DNA of 64,000 bases from Maribacter sp. 4G9 (lineage in GTDB: Bacteria; Bacteroidota; Bacteroidia; Flavobacteriales; Flavobacteriaceae). Positions within the stretch are counted from its first letter, which is position 1. Every line of letters begins with the position of its first letter. The stretch is from NCBI RefSeq assembly GCF_002742265.1, contig NZ_MDGL01000193.1, positions 1 to 64,000 on the forward strand, read 5' to 3'. Under the pieces are notes generated by a model. It worked only from the letters and a program-made list of their open reading frames with translations, was not told the origin of the DNA and made no database searches. The position numbers and the translations under genes were made by a program. Shown here in pieces: positions 7,974 through 19,600 of the stretch.

Positions 7974-10196
7974 ATGCTACCTAAAACACGTATACTGCTA
8001 TTATTTGTACTTCTTGCCCTTGGGTTTACAAAGACCCAAGCGCAAGAGGACAATCCTTATTTTGGGTATGAAGTACCTTCACAAAACTTGTTGAAATACA
8101 ATCGGTTTTTGATAAACCCAACGTTTTCTACGGTAAGGGAAGACAAATCGTACATCAATTTATTACACAGAAACCAGTCGGTACAATTTGATGATAACAA
8201 CCAAAATTACTTTTTAAGCTATAGTGGTAGGATCAGCGACCGCACGGGACTGGGATTGAGTTTGTATACCCAGCGTTTGGGGGCTTTGAGCAATTATGGT
8301 GTTTTGGCCAATTATGCTTATGGCGTAAAATTAAGCGACAAAAGTAACTTCACTTTTGGGGCGAACCTTTCTTATTACAATAGTGGTTTTGACGAGGGCA
8401 GGGCCACCACGGTGGAACAAGATCCTTTCTTGGCAGGGTTCCAGGACCAGAATCTCTTGTCCTTTCAACCCGGGTTTAATTTGTCTTATGGCAATTTCGA
8501 TATTGGTGCCTTTGCGGAAAACCTGTTCGATTATAATTTAAAGACCAGTGAATCCCTTACGGATTTTAGTCAAAAGACTTATTCCGGACATTTACAATAT
8601 ACCCATCAGTTTAAAAACAGTTCCGGTATCTTAGAGGCTGGTCGTTTGATGCCCTTGGCAAGGGTTCGTATGGATGGCGAGGAAGACAATATAACCTTGG
8701 GGGGTAGTTTAATTTTGGACCTACCTAAAATTGGTTGGATTCAAGGAGGCTATGATAGTTTTTACGGAGCGGCCGCCGGTGTTGGATTCAATCTCAACCA
8801 ACGGATTTCCTTGGGGTATACCATGGAAAAGGGCTTGTCCAACAACTTTGATAATTTTGGCCTAACCCATGAGATATCCTTTGCCTATTCCTTCACACCA
8901 AACCTAACGGAGGACAGGGTCATGCTTGAGGATGATATTTCTGATGAACTAGTGGCTAATGACATAGAGCCAGAGAACATTGCCACCAATGATGAGATTG
9001 AGGAGTTAAAGAGAAAATTGGCGGAAAACGATGCCATCATTGAGGAGCTGATGTTTCGGCAGGATTCCTTGGAAGCCAATAGACAGGCAGATTTGGAACG
9101 AAGGTTCAACATGGTCATGCGCATGGTTCGAAACGAGACCGATGGCGAGCGTCCTGATTTGGAAAGGCGCGCCGAAGAGATTTTCCGGGGCGATGGTTCA
9201 GATATGAAAGTGGCATCGGCCAGAAACACTAAGGAAAATGTAATAGCGAACGACCAAAATACCAATCGGAATAACGTTGATCAAGATGCTTTGGCGACCC
9301 ATTTGAATAACACTTCAAATGGTGTTGATGAGATGACAAAAATGAATAGTCCTCATCAAGAAGTGGCTTATGGTGCTTCGGATGACAAGGGCCAAAATAA
9401 AACAGTTTCTCGACCTAGACAGGAAACAATCAAGGAGGAATCTAAAAGAGATGCATTGGCCTATACGCCACCCAAAAGGAACCCTGTAAATCAAGAACAG
9501 GAGAAGTCCTCGGTACAGGAAGGGGTGAAAAGCAGAAAGTTCAGTGACCTCCCCAATGTTACCGATGGGTACTACGTAGTGGCCAACGTCTATAAAGGTG
9601 GTCAATATATGGACAAGTTTTTAAATTCTTTGGAGGCCAAGGGTATTAATGCGGATTATATTGACAACCCCAATAACGGATTAAAATATGTGTATTTGAA
9701 ACGATATGAAACGTTTGATGAAGCGGTGGCCGCCCATGATTCAAATTTCAACGGAGCCTATGAAGGCAAGACATGGATCATGAATGTTGAGAATCGATAC
9801 ACCAATGAAGCTTATGTAAACAACGTAAACAAGCTTAAGGAGAAATCCTCTAAATATGACATGGATGTACTTCGTAAAAATGTTGTACAACAGGATAAGC
9901 TGGCATCGAATAGTATGGAACCTGAAAATTACGAAATTGATGGAATTGGATCTGGGTACTATATCATAGCAAATGTATTTGCGAACCCTAAAAACGCAAA
10001 TAGGTTTGTAGCCCTTTTGAACTCCTATGGACTTAATGCCAGTTATTTCATCAACCCAGAGAACAATTGGAGGTATGTTTACTTAAAAAGACATGATTCC
10101 TGGACAAACGCTCTAATTTCCTATTATTCTAGGTTGAACGACGCCTATGATGATAAAATGTGGATTATGAGAGTAACACCCGGGCAAGTGGCATAA
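7974..10196 (+). CDS. sprD: SprD-like protein: PorP/SprF barrel, coiled coil and two SPOR-like repeats
   Basis: The 740-residue protein has a signal peptide (residues 1-24, ending KTQAQ) and an N-terminal PorP/SprF-type outer-membrane barrel (about 25-310; NLLKYNRFLINPTFSTVRED, repeated aromatic strands). A charged coiled coil follows (about 335-385; EIEELKRKLAENDAIIEEL), then a low-complexity linker. Two copies of a module of about 76 residues lie at 532-607 and 660-735 (GYYVVANVY...YVYLKRYE...WIMNVENR and GYYIIANVF...YVYLKRHD...WIMRV). I read the module as SPOR-like, a fold that binds glycan strands of peptidoglycan. The same module occurs once in the OmpA protein at 33003-35753. The barrel likely anchors in the outer membrane while the C-terminus reaches the cell wall. 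It is required for adhesin function by analogy with F. johnsoniae SprD. A terminator follows at 10223. Confidence 0.85.
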   Translation: MLPKTRILLLFVLLALGFTKTQAQEDNPYFGYEVPSQNLLKYNRFLINPTFSTVREDKSYINLLHRNQSVQFDDNNQNYFLSYSGRISDRTGLGLSLYTQRLGALSNYGVLANYAYGVKLSDKSNFTFGANLSYYNSGFDEGRATTVEQDPFLAGFQDQNLLSFQPGFNLSYGNFDIGAFAENLFDYNLKTSESLTDFSQKTYSGHLQYTHQFKNSSGILEAGRLMPLARVRMDGEEDNITLGGSLILDLPKIGWIQGGYDSFYGAAAGVGFNLNQRISLGYTMEKGLSNNFDNFGLTHEISFAYSFTPNLTEDRVMLEDDISDELVANDIEPENIATNDEIEELKRKLAENDAIIEELMFRQDSLEANRQADLERRFNMVMRMVRNETDGERPDLERRAEEIFRGDGSDMKVASARNTKENVIANDQNTNRNNVDQDALATHLNNTSNGVDEMTKMNSPHQEVAYGASDDKGQNKTVSRPRQETIKEESKRDALAYTPPKRNPVNQEQEKSSVQEGVKSRKFSDLPNVTDGYYVVANVYKGGQYMDKFLNSLEAKGINADYIDNPNNGLKYVYLKRYETFDEAVAAHDSNFNGAYEGKTWIMNVENRYTNEAYVNNVNKLKEKSSKYDMDVLRKNVVQQDKLASNSMEPENYEIDGIGSGYYIIANVFANPKNANRFVALLNSYGLNASYFINPENNWRYVYLKRHDSWTNALISYYSRLNDAYDDKMWIMRVTPGQVA

Positions 10197-10222
10197 CTTG
10201 AAAAATGAATATTTTTAAATTG

Positions 10223-10250
10223 AACCAAGGAAATACTTCCTTGGTTTTTT
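10223..10250 (+). terminator. Intrinsic terminator between sprD and sprB
   Basis: The perfect 10-bp stem AACCAAGGAA/TTCCTTGGTT (10223-10232/10237-10246) has a 4-nt loop and is followed by a T-run to 10250. It lies 26 nt after the sprD stop and should end, or attenuate, the sprCD transcript before sprB. Confidence 0.75.
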
Positions 10251-10629
10251 GGCATCCATACCTTTTTAAAGCATCCGTAGGAATTAAATCAAATGAGGTA
10301 ATAAATGGATGGTATATATCAGGTGTTCGAAAAAGTTGTTTTAATAACACCCTGAACATTCTATCGGAAAATCTTTGAAAACTTCAATAATACTTGGAGT
10401 TTCTTCACAAAATTTTATTGAACCAGAGCACATAAAAATCCCGGTTCGCTCCAAAAAAGGGCCAAGTTCACTAAAGGTCACCATCAACAAACCTTATTTC
10501 ACAACAAGTAGTAACCAGACTACAACATTAAATTTCAAACCTTACCAGTATAGGCAATCTTTGTTATTGGCGTATTCCGACGTGATTGTAGCTATAGTCA
10601 TTACGGAAGAATATTTAGAACATAGTACT
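10251..10629 (+). promoter_or_regulatory. sprB upstream region, no clear promoter motif
   Basis: These 379 nt separate the sprCD terminator from the chosen sprB start. The sprB frame is open through much of it, back to a TTG at 10375, but the sequence does not look like a plausible protein N-terminus. A promoter for sprB must lie here if the terminator is efficient. I found no exact TAnnTTTG, so its position is unassigned. Confidence 0.35.
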
Positions 10630-13600
10630 ATGACCAAACAGACTACCATTTTTGGATGGATTAATCCAAAATCTAATATGAAATTTTCTTTTTCAAGATT
10701 CTTCTTGTTTCTTATCTTTTTGGGATTAGGAACTTTTGTATCGTTTTCACAGGTAAAAAATAACTTCGAGGTACGGTATTCTGCGGATATTAGGGGAGAA
10801 CTTACGTTTGCCGGCAATAACATTGTCAATAGGCAAACCCAAGAAGAAACCAGACAGGAGTGGCAATTCATTAATGGCAGGTGGAGAAGGGTAACGGTTA
10901 CCATCCCAGCCACTAGTCCTAACGACCCATATAATTTGACCGGTAGTTTGTCTGAGTACAATGATAACTTGGATATGCAGTATATTGATGTTGATAGCGA
11001 CCCAAGCACCTTCAGTTCAAGTAGCGCTATTTTAACGGTCCCAGATCCCACTTGTTCCTTAATTCGATATGCCGGACTGTATTGGTCCGCCGTATATGTC
11101 AATCCAGACCGTAGTAATATAAATCAGATCCGGTTCAGGGTACCGGGCGGTGCCTATCAAGACATTACAGCTGATGAAATTTTGTTCGATGGCAATGGTG
11201 ATGTTGATTTTGGGTATTATAGCCCATATGCTGCGTATACGGATGTAACGAGTATTCTTACGGCATTGCCCGATCCCAATGGTGAATATACCGCAGCAAA
11301 TATTAGGGCAAGCTCCGGTAGTAATATAAGCGGTGGAATATCCGGTGGTTGGAAATTGGTTGTGGTGTATGAAAACCCTAACCTTCCCGGCAGTAGATAT
11401 ATCACAACCTTTGATGGATATGCTGGAATTGCATCGGGTCAGACCGTGGATATCCCTATTAGCGGTTTTACCAGTTTGCCAGCTCCTTTTCCGGTTAACG
11501 CCCGAATTGGAGTAGCGGCTCTGGAAGGAGATAATAGAATAACCGGGGATGGTTTGGCAATCGATGCCTTTGGCGGAGGTGTGTTTACCCCATTATCGAA
11601 CACATTGAACCCAGCCAATAACTTTTTCAATTCGAATATCACCACGTATGACGTATTGGTAACGGATAGAACGCCCAATAGTGTAAATACCCTAGGTTGG
11701 GACATTGACCTTTTTGAAATAAACAACCAGTTCAACAACGTAATCCCCAACGATGCCACAAGTGCTGTATTACGGGCCAGTTCCTCGCAGGATAAATATG
11801 ATATCTTTTTTACTTCTTTTGACATAGAAATTATTGCCCCTAATATAGTACTGGAAAAAAGGGTCAACACCCCTGGTGGTGTAGACATAACAGGACAGGG
11901 AGTAAATTTGGGCCAAGTATTGGACTATGTGCTTTCCTTTCAAAATATTGGAAATGACGATGCCGACAATTACACCATTCGAGATATACTCCCTATCAAC
12001 GTTTCTCCCCCAGATGGTAGAACAGACTTTATTCCGTCCGATTTTGTCCTGCCTCCCGGCGTAACCTATGTATATACTCCCGCTACCAGGGAAGTCGTGT
12101 TTACCATTCCCAATAACTTGGTCGAGGAAGACGGACCTGAGTACTCCCTTCGTATGCGTGTACAGGTGGCTGAAAACTGTTTCGACTTTATAGATGCTTG
12201 TTCCGATCTTATTCAAAACTTGGCGTATAGTACTTACCGTGGGGTAGAAAACACCGCCTTGATTACGGATGACCCCAGTGTAACGGATTTTAATGCCTGT
12301 GGTTTTGTGGTTCCAGGGGCAACTAACTTTCTGTTGGATGACCTCTCCGATTGTAATTTTCAACGTACCGTGGAACTCTGTGGGAACTTTGCAATCTTGG
12401 ATGCCGGGGATAATTTTGACGAGTACGTTTGGGTTAGGGACGATAACGGAAACAATTTATTTGATGCTACGGACACCGTAATCACGGATGGTGATCCGGA
12501 TAACGACCCTAGCACCATCATAGTGACCCAAGTGGGCACCTATATCGTGGACAAAATCGTGGCAGACCCATGTAAGGGCTTCAAGGAAATCATTACGGTA
12601 ACGCCTTATGGAGCGGGATTGATACCCAATCCCATTATAGAACTGATGAACGCCGTAAACAATGATTCGGACCCCTACAACGACATCGCCGGTGAAATTG
12701 TTCAGTGTAGTGTGGACAATGCCATGTTGCCTAAATTGTTTCTTTGCGGGGCGGCTGATACAAAGGAGTTGCAAATTAACATCATTGATGCTCAATCCAT
12801 TGTTTGGGAGCAGTTGGATGAAGGTAGTTGCAGTCCATCAGGAGACGACTGTGCCAACAGGGCCTTGACCTGTACTTGGAACCAAGTGGCAACGGGCAAT
12901 ACGTATACGGCGAATACGGAAGGGCAGTTCCGTTTATCCGTTACATACCAAAATGGCTGTACCAGTCGGTTCTATTTCAATGTTTTTAGAAACAATCTGG
13001 ACATCCAATATACTAAGGAGGATATTATTTGTGCCAACCCCGGAAACATTACGATTACCAATTTAGGAAATGGATATGGTTACCAATTGGTAAATGATGA
13101 TACGGATACTGTTGTGATTCCCTTTAGTGCCAACAATGGCCCTAGTTTTGAATTTAACGCGGGCGAAAATGGTAGTTATGTGGTAGAAGTTACCCAATTG
13201 GACCTTAATGGTGATCCAATTGACAACGCCTGTATTTTTAGGACTCCGGTCATTGGGGTTTTGGATAGGGACGTAACTTTTGATGTATCCCATACGGACC
13301 CCAATTGTATCTCACTGGGAAGCATAAATATTCAAATTAACAACGCCGAACCCAATTACGAATATGAACTTCGTTTGGACGATGGTTCCAACGGTGGTCA
13401 AGGAACACTAATCGATGATGAAACGGCACAAACAGATAATGATTTTACGTTCTCTGGTCTGAATGCAGGAAACTATATTGTAATAGCCCGTACCCAAGAC
13501 GGTTGTACCCATTCGGAGCAGGTAACTTTGCTGGACACCAACGATTTAGAAATAGAGGCGCGGGTCTCACAACACATCACTTGTAGAGAAGGAAATATTC

Positions 13601-16600
13601 TCATGAGTTCCACAGGGGGTCAAACGCCCCATCGATATGCTATTTGGTCCTTCGAGGATGAAACGGGTACTATGGTTACATCCTACCCAACACCTCAAGA
13701 TATTCCTGCGACCGAATTCCAGTCCAGTCAAATTTTTGATATTTACAATCCTGGCAATTATACGTTCGTGGTAGTGGACCGTAATAACTGCTTTGCGTTT
13801 TCCAACACAGTGACCATAGAATTTAGGCCGGCGGCCGAGTTTTCAGGAGCTACCATAGAAGACCAAGCGTGCTTTGGTGACGCTTCGGGATCCATACAGA
13901 TGAACCTTTTGGACGACAATGGCTACCAACTTACGTACTATCTTTTTGATATCGATATTCCATTAATCGAAGTCGTAAACGATAACTTTGATGTAAACGA
14001 TGCTATCGCCGCAAATGCTTCGGGCTATTTTGGAAACCTGATGCCTGGTGACTATACCATTGTGGTCAATATGCGCAGAGGAAGCGCCGACTGTAACTAT
14101 CCATACTACCATACTCTAGATGGACCTTCGAACGCCTTATTTGCGGAATCGACACTAGTTCAGGATTATTCCTGTTTGCAGGATGGTATTATTGAGGCCC
14201 AAAATGTATCAGGAGGCACAGCCCCGTATAGTTATAGTATTGATGGCATAAACTTTATTCCTGATACTACACCAAATGCCCACAGGTTCGAAAACCTATC
14301 AGCAGGAACCTATACTGTATCGGTTAGGGATGCCGCGGGATGTGTATTTGCTACGACACCTATAGTCATCGACCCAACGGACCCTCCCACAGATTTAACG
14401 GTTGTAGAATCTCAAATTACCTGTCCGGATGGAACTGTGGACCTACAGGTTACCTCGGTAGGGGGAACGGCTCCATTGACCTTCCAGATAATTGCCCCTT
14501 CAACTATAGCACCTAATACTACTTCTGGAAATACTGCGGATTTTAACGATTTGACACCGGACACCTATACTATTAGGGTAACGGATGCCGATGGCTGTTT
14601 TTATGAAGAGAACCATACAATTGCACCTATTGTACCCATTACGATGAGCGGTGTCACTGTTGCCCCAGTTTCTTGCTTTGGTGCAACGGATGGAACGGTC
14701 CAATTCAATGTCAATTATCAAACCGGACAAAATTTCACATACACTGTAACAGGACCTTTAGGAACGGTTGTCACAGGAGGTGTTCAGGCAACCATTAGTT
14801 TGCCAAATCTAAGCGCGGGAAATTATACCTTGGACATTGTGGATACAGATACCAATTGTACCTATACCACAACCTACACTTTGGAAGGCCCTCCATCGGC
14901 ATTAACGGTCACGGCACCCAATGTAACACAACCAACTTGTTTAGATGACGGAAGCGTTATCATAACTGCCACTGGAGGATGGGGAAGTTATGAATACACG
15001 TTGGTTAACCCGGATACCTCTATATTTGGTACCAATACGAATGGTTCATTTAATGGACTAACTCAGGGTGGCACATATTCAGGCACCGTTACGGATGCCA
15101 ACAATTGTACGGTACCCTTTACTTTCGATATAAACCCGGCAACCACTCCGGTACTGGTATTAACGCCCAATGATTTCTGTTATGACGATGTGGTTGGATT
15201 GACGATAACAGCCAATGTTACATCCGGAGGCGATGGCAACTTTGAATATAATATCAACGGAGGTGGTTATAGCACATCAAATGTGTTTACAGGACTTGCT
15301 CCTGGAACCTATACCGTCAACGTAAGGGACGGGAACAACTGTACCGATACCCAAATATTAACGATCAATCCAGAACTAAGCGTTATAGCTAGCGCTGGAA
15401 ATATCACTGCTTGTACTGCCGATACCGAAATAGACATTACGGCTGCCGGTGGAGACGGAAATTATGTATACGCCGTTGTTGCCGACGGTGTAACACCAAC
15501 TGCAGGTGATTTCTCAACGACGAATCCTGTTACCGTAAGTGCTTCAGGAGACTATGATGTCTATGTAAGGGATAACAACGGAAATGCAGGATTTTGTGAA
15601 GCCAGCTATGACATCAATATTGTTCAAGATGCTCCATTGGCCCTTTCAGTATCCAACACGCCCATTCTCTGTAGTGGGGAAAACCAGGCAACCATAACCA
15701 TATTGGCGAGTGGCGGTGAATCTCCATACTCTTATAGCATAAACAACGGAGCAACCTACCAAACTTCCAACACCTTTAACAACCTTGGTACAGGCAATTA
15801 CAATATCAGGGTAAGGGATGCAAACAATTGTGAAGTAAGCCAACTACACTCCATAACAGAACCGTTCACATTATCGGCATCCGCCGCGGTTACACAGTTG
15901 CTCGAATGTAACCCAAGTGCTGGGGCAGAGGTAAGAATAACCAATGTACTAGGAGGAACTGCGCCATATACTTACAGTTTTGATGGCGGATTATCATATG
16001 GAACGAATGCCATTGATTATTTGTTGGCAGGAACACATACGCTTTATGTTCAGGATGCCAATGGGTGTACCTACCCAATGACCGTTACAATCGATCCGGC
16101 ACCAACGCCTCCAAATGTTACATTAACTCCAACCGTCGATTATTCCTGTGATGGAACAGGAGTCGTAACCATAGGCACGGATGACCCAGGTTTGGATTAT
16201 ACTTACAGCATTAACGGTACGCTCAATACCCCAGCGGACTCCAATGTGTTTACGAACGTTCCTGTTGGTACGCATACAATTTCTGTGGATTACATTAGTA
16301 ATGCGGCTCCTTCTCCAAGTGTTTTATTACGTGAGGATTTTGGAGTTGGCGCACCAACGAGCATTACGGAAATTGACCCGTTATTCTGTTTTGAACCCCA
16401 GGATGGGAGTCCTAGTAGTTGCCCAAGCTTTGGCACGGACACCCATATACAGGACGGGGAATATTCTGTGGCAAATACCATAGTAAACCCTTACACTTGG
16501 TTGGTACCCAACGAACAGTCCGGCGATCCAAATGGAAGATACCTTGCCATAAATATTGGCGGTGTAGCCGGTGTTAATGGCATTGTGTATGCAAAAAGGG

Positions 16601-19600
16601 GAATTGAAGTGATTCCAAACAGGGATATCACTATTTCAATTGATGTTTTCAACCTTAAATTTGTTGGTTCTACGGGAGCCGATGCCAATCTGGATGTTCA
16701 ATTGGTAAACTCATCGGGCACTGTCATTGCAAGCATTCCTACCGGTAATATTCCCAAGAGTACAGATCCTGATATCTGGGAGAATTACAACATCACCTTG
16801 AATCCTGGAGCCGAGACAAACCTGGACATTGTAATAAGAACCATTGGAACTGCAACTGCAGGAAACGATGTTGTTATTGATAATATAATTGCTACCCAAC
16901 TTCCAGAACAATGTCCGCAAACGGTGACCATTGATGTAACCGTTGAACCAGGGAACGCTTTTGAAGCATCAGTTATCACGGCTGTGGATGCAACTTGTAA
17001 TGGGGATAGTGACGGTTCCATCACCTTTGATGTCGATAATTTTGGTGCTGGAGGATTTGAATATAGTTTGGATAATTTCGCCACAATTTTAGGAAGCACT
17101 ACAACAGCCCCACAAACTATTTCCGGACTATCCGCAGGAAATTATACGATTTACGTCAGGGATGTAGACAACCCAATTGCAGGTTGTACGGTTACCTTGA
17201 ACCAAACGATCAACGAACCTACTCCCGTAGTAGCTTCGGCATTAATCAATAGTCAGGCTACTTGTACGGATGGAGGTGTTATCATTGCATCGGCTACAGG
17301 TGGCACCCCCAATTATCGTTATCAATTGGAAGACGGTGTCGGTGCTATTATCCCAGGTTTCGATTTCGTTACGAACGCTAGCAACACAACGTTTAGTGGA
17401 CTTGTGCCAGGTGACTATTTGGTGCGTGTTAGGGACATCAACAATTGTGAGGATGTAATCGATGCCCCTCTCACCATAGACCCAACGGACCCCATTGTTT
17501 TTACGGCAGAACCCACAACGTGTTACAGCGGAAATAATGATGGTGAGGTTTTTGTGAACGTTACTAGTGGCAATGGTGGCTATCAATTTAGAATCAACGG
17601 AGGCCCATGGTTGGCTCCAACACCAACAACGGCCACTACCTATACCTTTAGTAATCTTTCAGCAGGTTCATATGATATAGAAGTAAGGGATTCCCTTGGA
17701 TGTCCTTTGGCCTCCAATACCCAAACGGTAACGATAAATCCCCAATTGACTGCCAACGCCGTTCTTACGAACGATTTGACCTGTTTGGTAGATGCCTCTG
17801 TGACGATTAATGCGAATGGAGGTTCTGGAACCTATTCCTATGAATGGTCCAATGATGGTGGAACTACGTACGCAAGCTCAAATTTTGCAGGTAACGTGTT
17901 TACAACGAATACGTTCGGCACCTTTATTTTTAGGGTTACGGATACCACATCGCCTACGGCTTGTACCGTAGTTACAAACCCGGTCACCATTACGGAAGCG
18001 CAGACTCCTGTAATTGCAAACGTAATTCCTACGGACATTCTTTGTAATGGCGAAAGTACGGGCTCCTTGGATGTTCAAATAGATACCTCTGTTGGTGTGC
18101 CGCCGTATATGATCAATGTGGTTGAAACAAGTGGTCCTACAAATTACGGCACACAGACTACAGGCTTGCCTGCAGGAAATTATGAGGTAACCATTACAGA
18201 TGGTAAGGGCTGTGTTTCCGCTCCTTTTCCTGTAATTATTGCTGAACCAAGCCCTATTGTATATACTACTTCGGACGTACCAATTACCTGTGATGCTGGA
18301 TTGGGAACCACAAATCCGGGAGAAATATCCATTTCAGGGGTTTCTGGAGGAACTGCCGAGTATACCTATATTTTAACGGGGAACAATGGGATTCCAACGC
18401 AAACCCATATCACAACACCGGGTACAAGAGACCATACTTTTACGGTATTGGAATTCGGTATTTATCAAATTGATGTAGTAGACGCCAACGGTTGTGCTTC
18501 CTACACTACCGAAATCATTGCATCACCACCCAATGACCTTGATATTGACGTGACTACAGCGACAACGGATTGTTTGGTGGGCGGAACAGCTGTTGTATCC
18601 GTGGGTGCCGCTGTTGGAAGTGGAAACTATGAATTTGCCATTTTGGAAACGTATTCGGCACCCTATTCCAGTAGCTATCAGGCTCCGGATGTTCTTGGAG
18701 GATTTACTTCAACGTTTACAGGACTTACGCCGGGCATTACGTATACTTTTGTGGTGTTCGACTTGACCACCAATTGTTATTATTTTGAGGAAGCTGCCGC
18801 ACCGATCAATACGCCATCTTCCATGGTGGCTACTTTGGATGCCGTGAACAATGTGAGCTGTACAGGGTCTGCGGACGGGAATATTTCCTTTACCTTTTCT
18901 GGCTATGATGTTGCCGCAACCGATGTGCAATATGAGATTTTCAATAGACAATCCAACGTAACTACCGGTTATATGGGTACATCCAGTGTAAACCCGCCTA
19001 GTTCGATAATCGTGAGCAATTTTGCGACCTTGCCTCCAGGAGAGTACTATTTATTGCTTACCGAAGTGGGCGGACCTAACAATGGTTGTTCTGTGGATGG
19101 AGGTATTTTCACCATTCGCGAATCTGCCTTTGCGCTGGATTTGGACGTGGCATCACCACAAAACGATAATTGTAATCCTAATGCGGGTATCATTACGGCT
19201 GCAGGAAGAAACGGTACAGCACCTTACGAATATCAATATTTACTGGATACGGCACCTGTTCCTTTGGCAACAGATGCTGGATGGATAAATAACACCACAG
19301 CAAATGTAGAAGCGGGGGATTATATCGTGTATGTTAAGGATGCTTATGGTTGTATTTTTCAAAGACCTATCACGGTATTGGAAGATCCAAGTCCAATAAT
19401 CAGCTTGAGTATTGTTGATGAATGTGCCGATGAGGGAATGTTCCAAGTAAGTGTAACCTTGGATAATCCATTGGTAGCTTCGGCCCCTTTCCAGATAAGG
19501 GTGAATGGCAATGCCTTCCAAAACTTTACGTTTGATGGCAGCAATCAATATTTGGTAACAGGCCTTAGTTCTGGTTTGGCACAAACTATAGAGGTTAGGG

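Noticed and set aside
10375-10629. Extended N-terminus of SprB from a TTG
   Set aside because: It would place 85 or more residues without export features before the signal peptide; the ATGs at 10630 or 10678 directly precede a good signal peptide.
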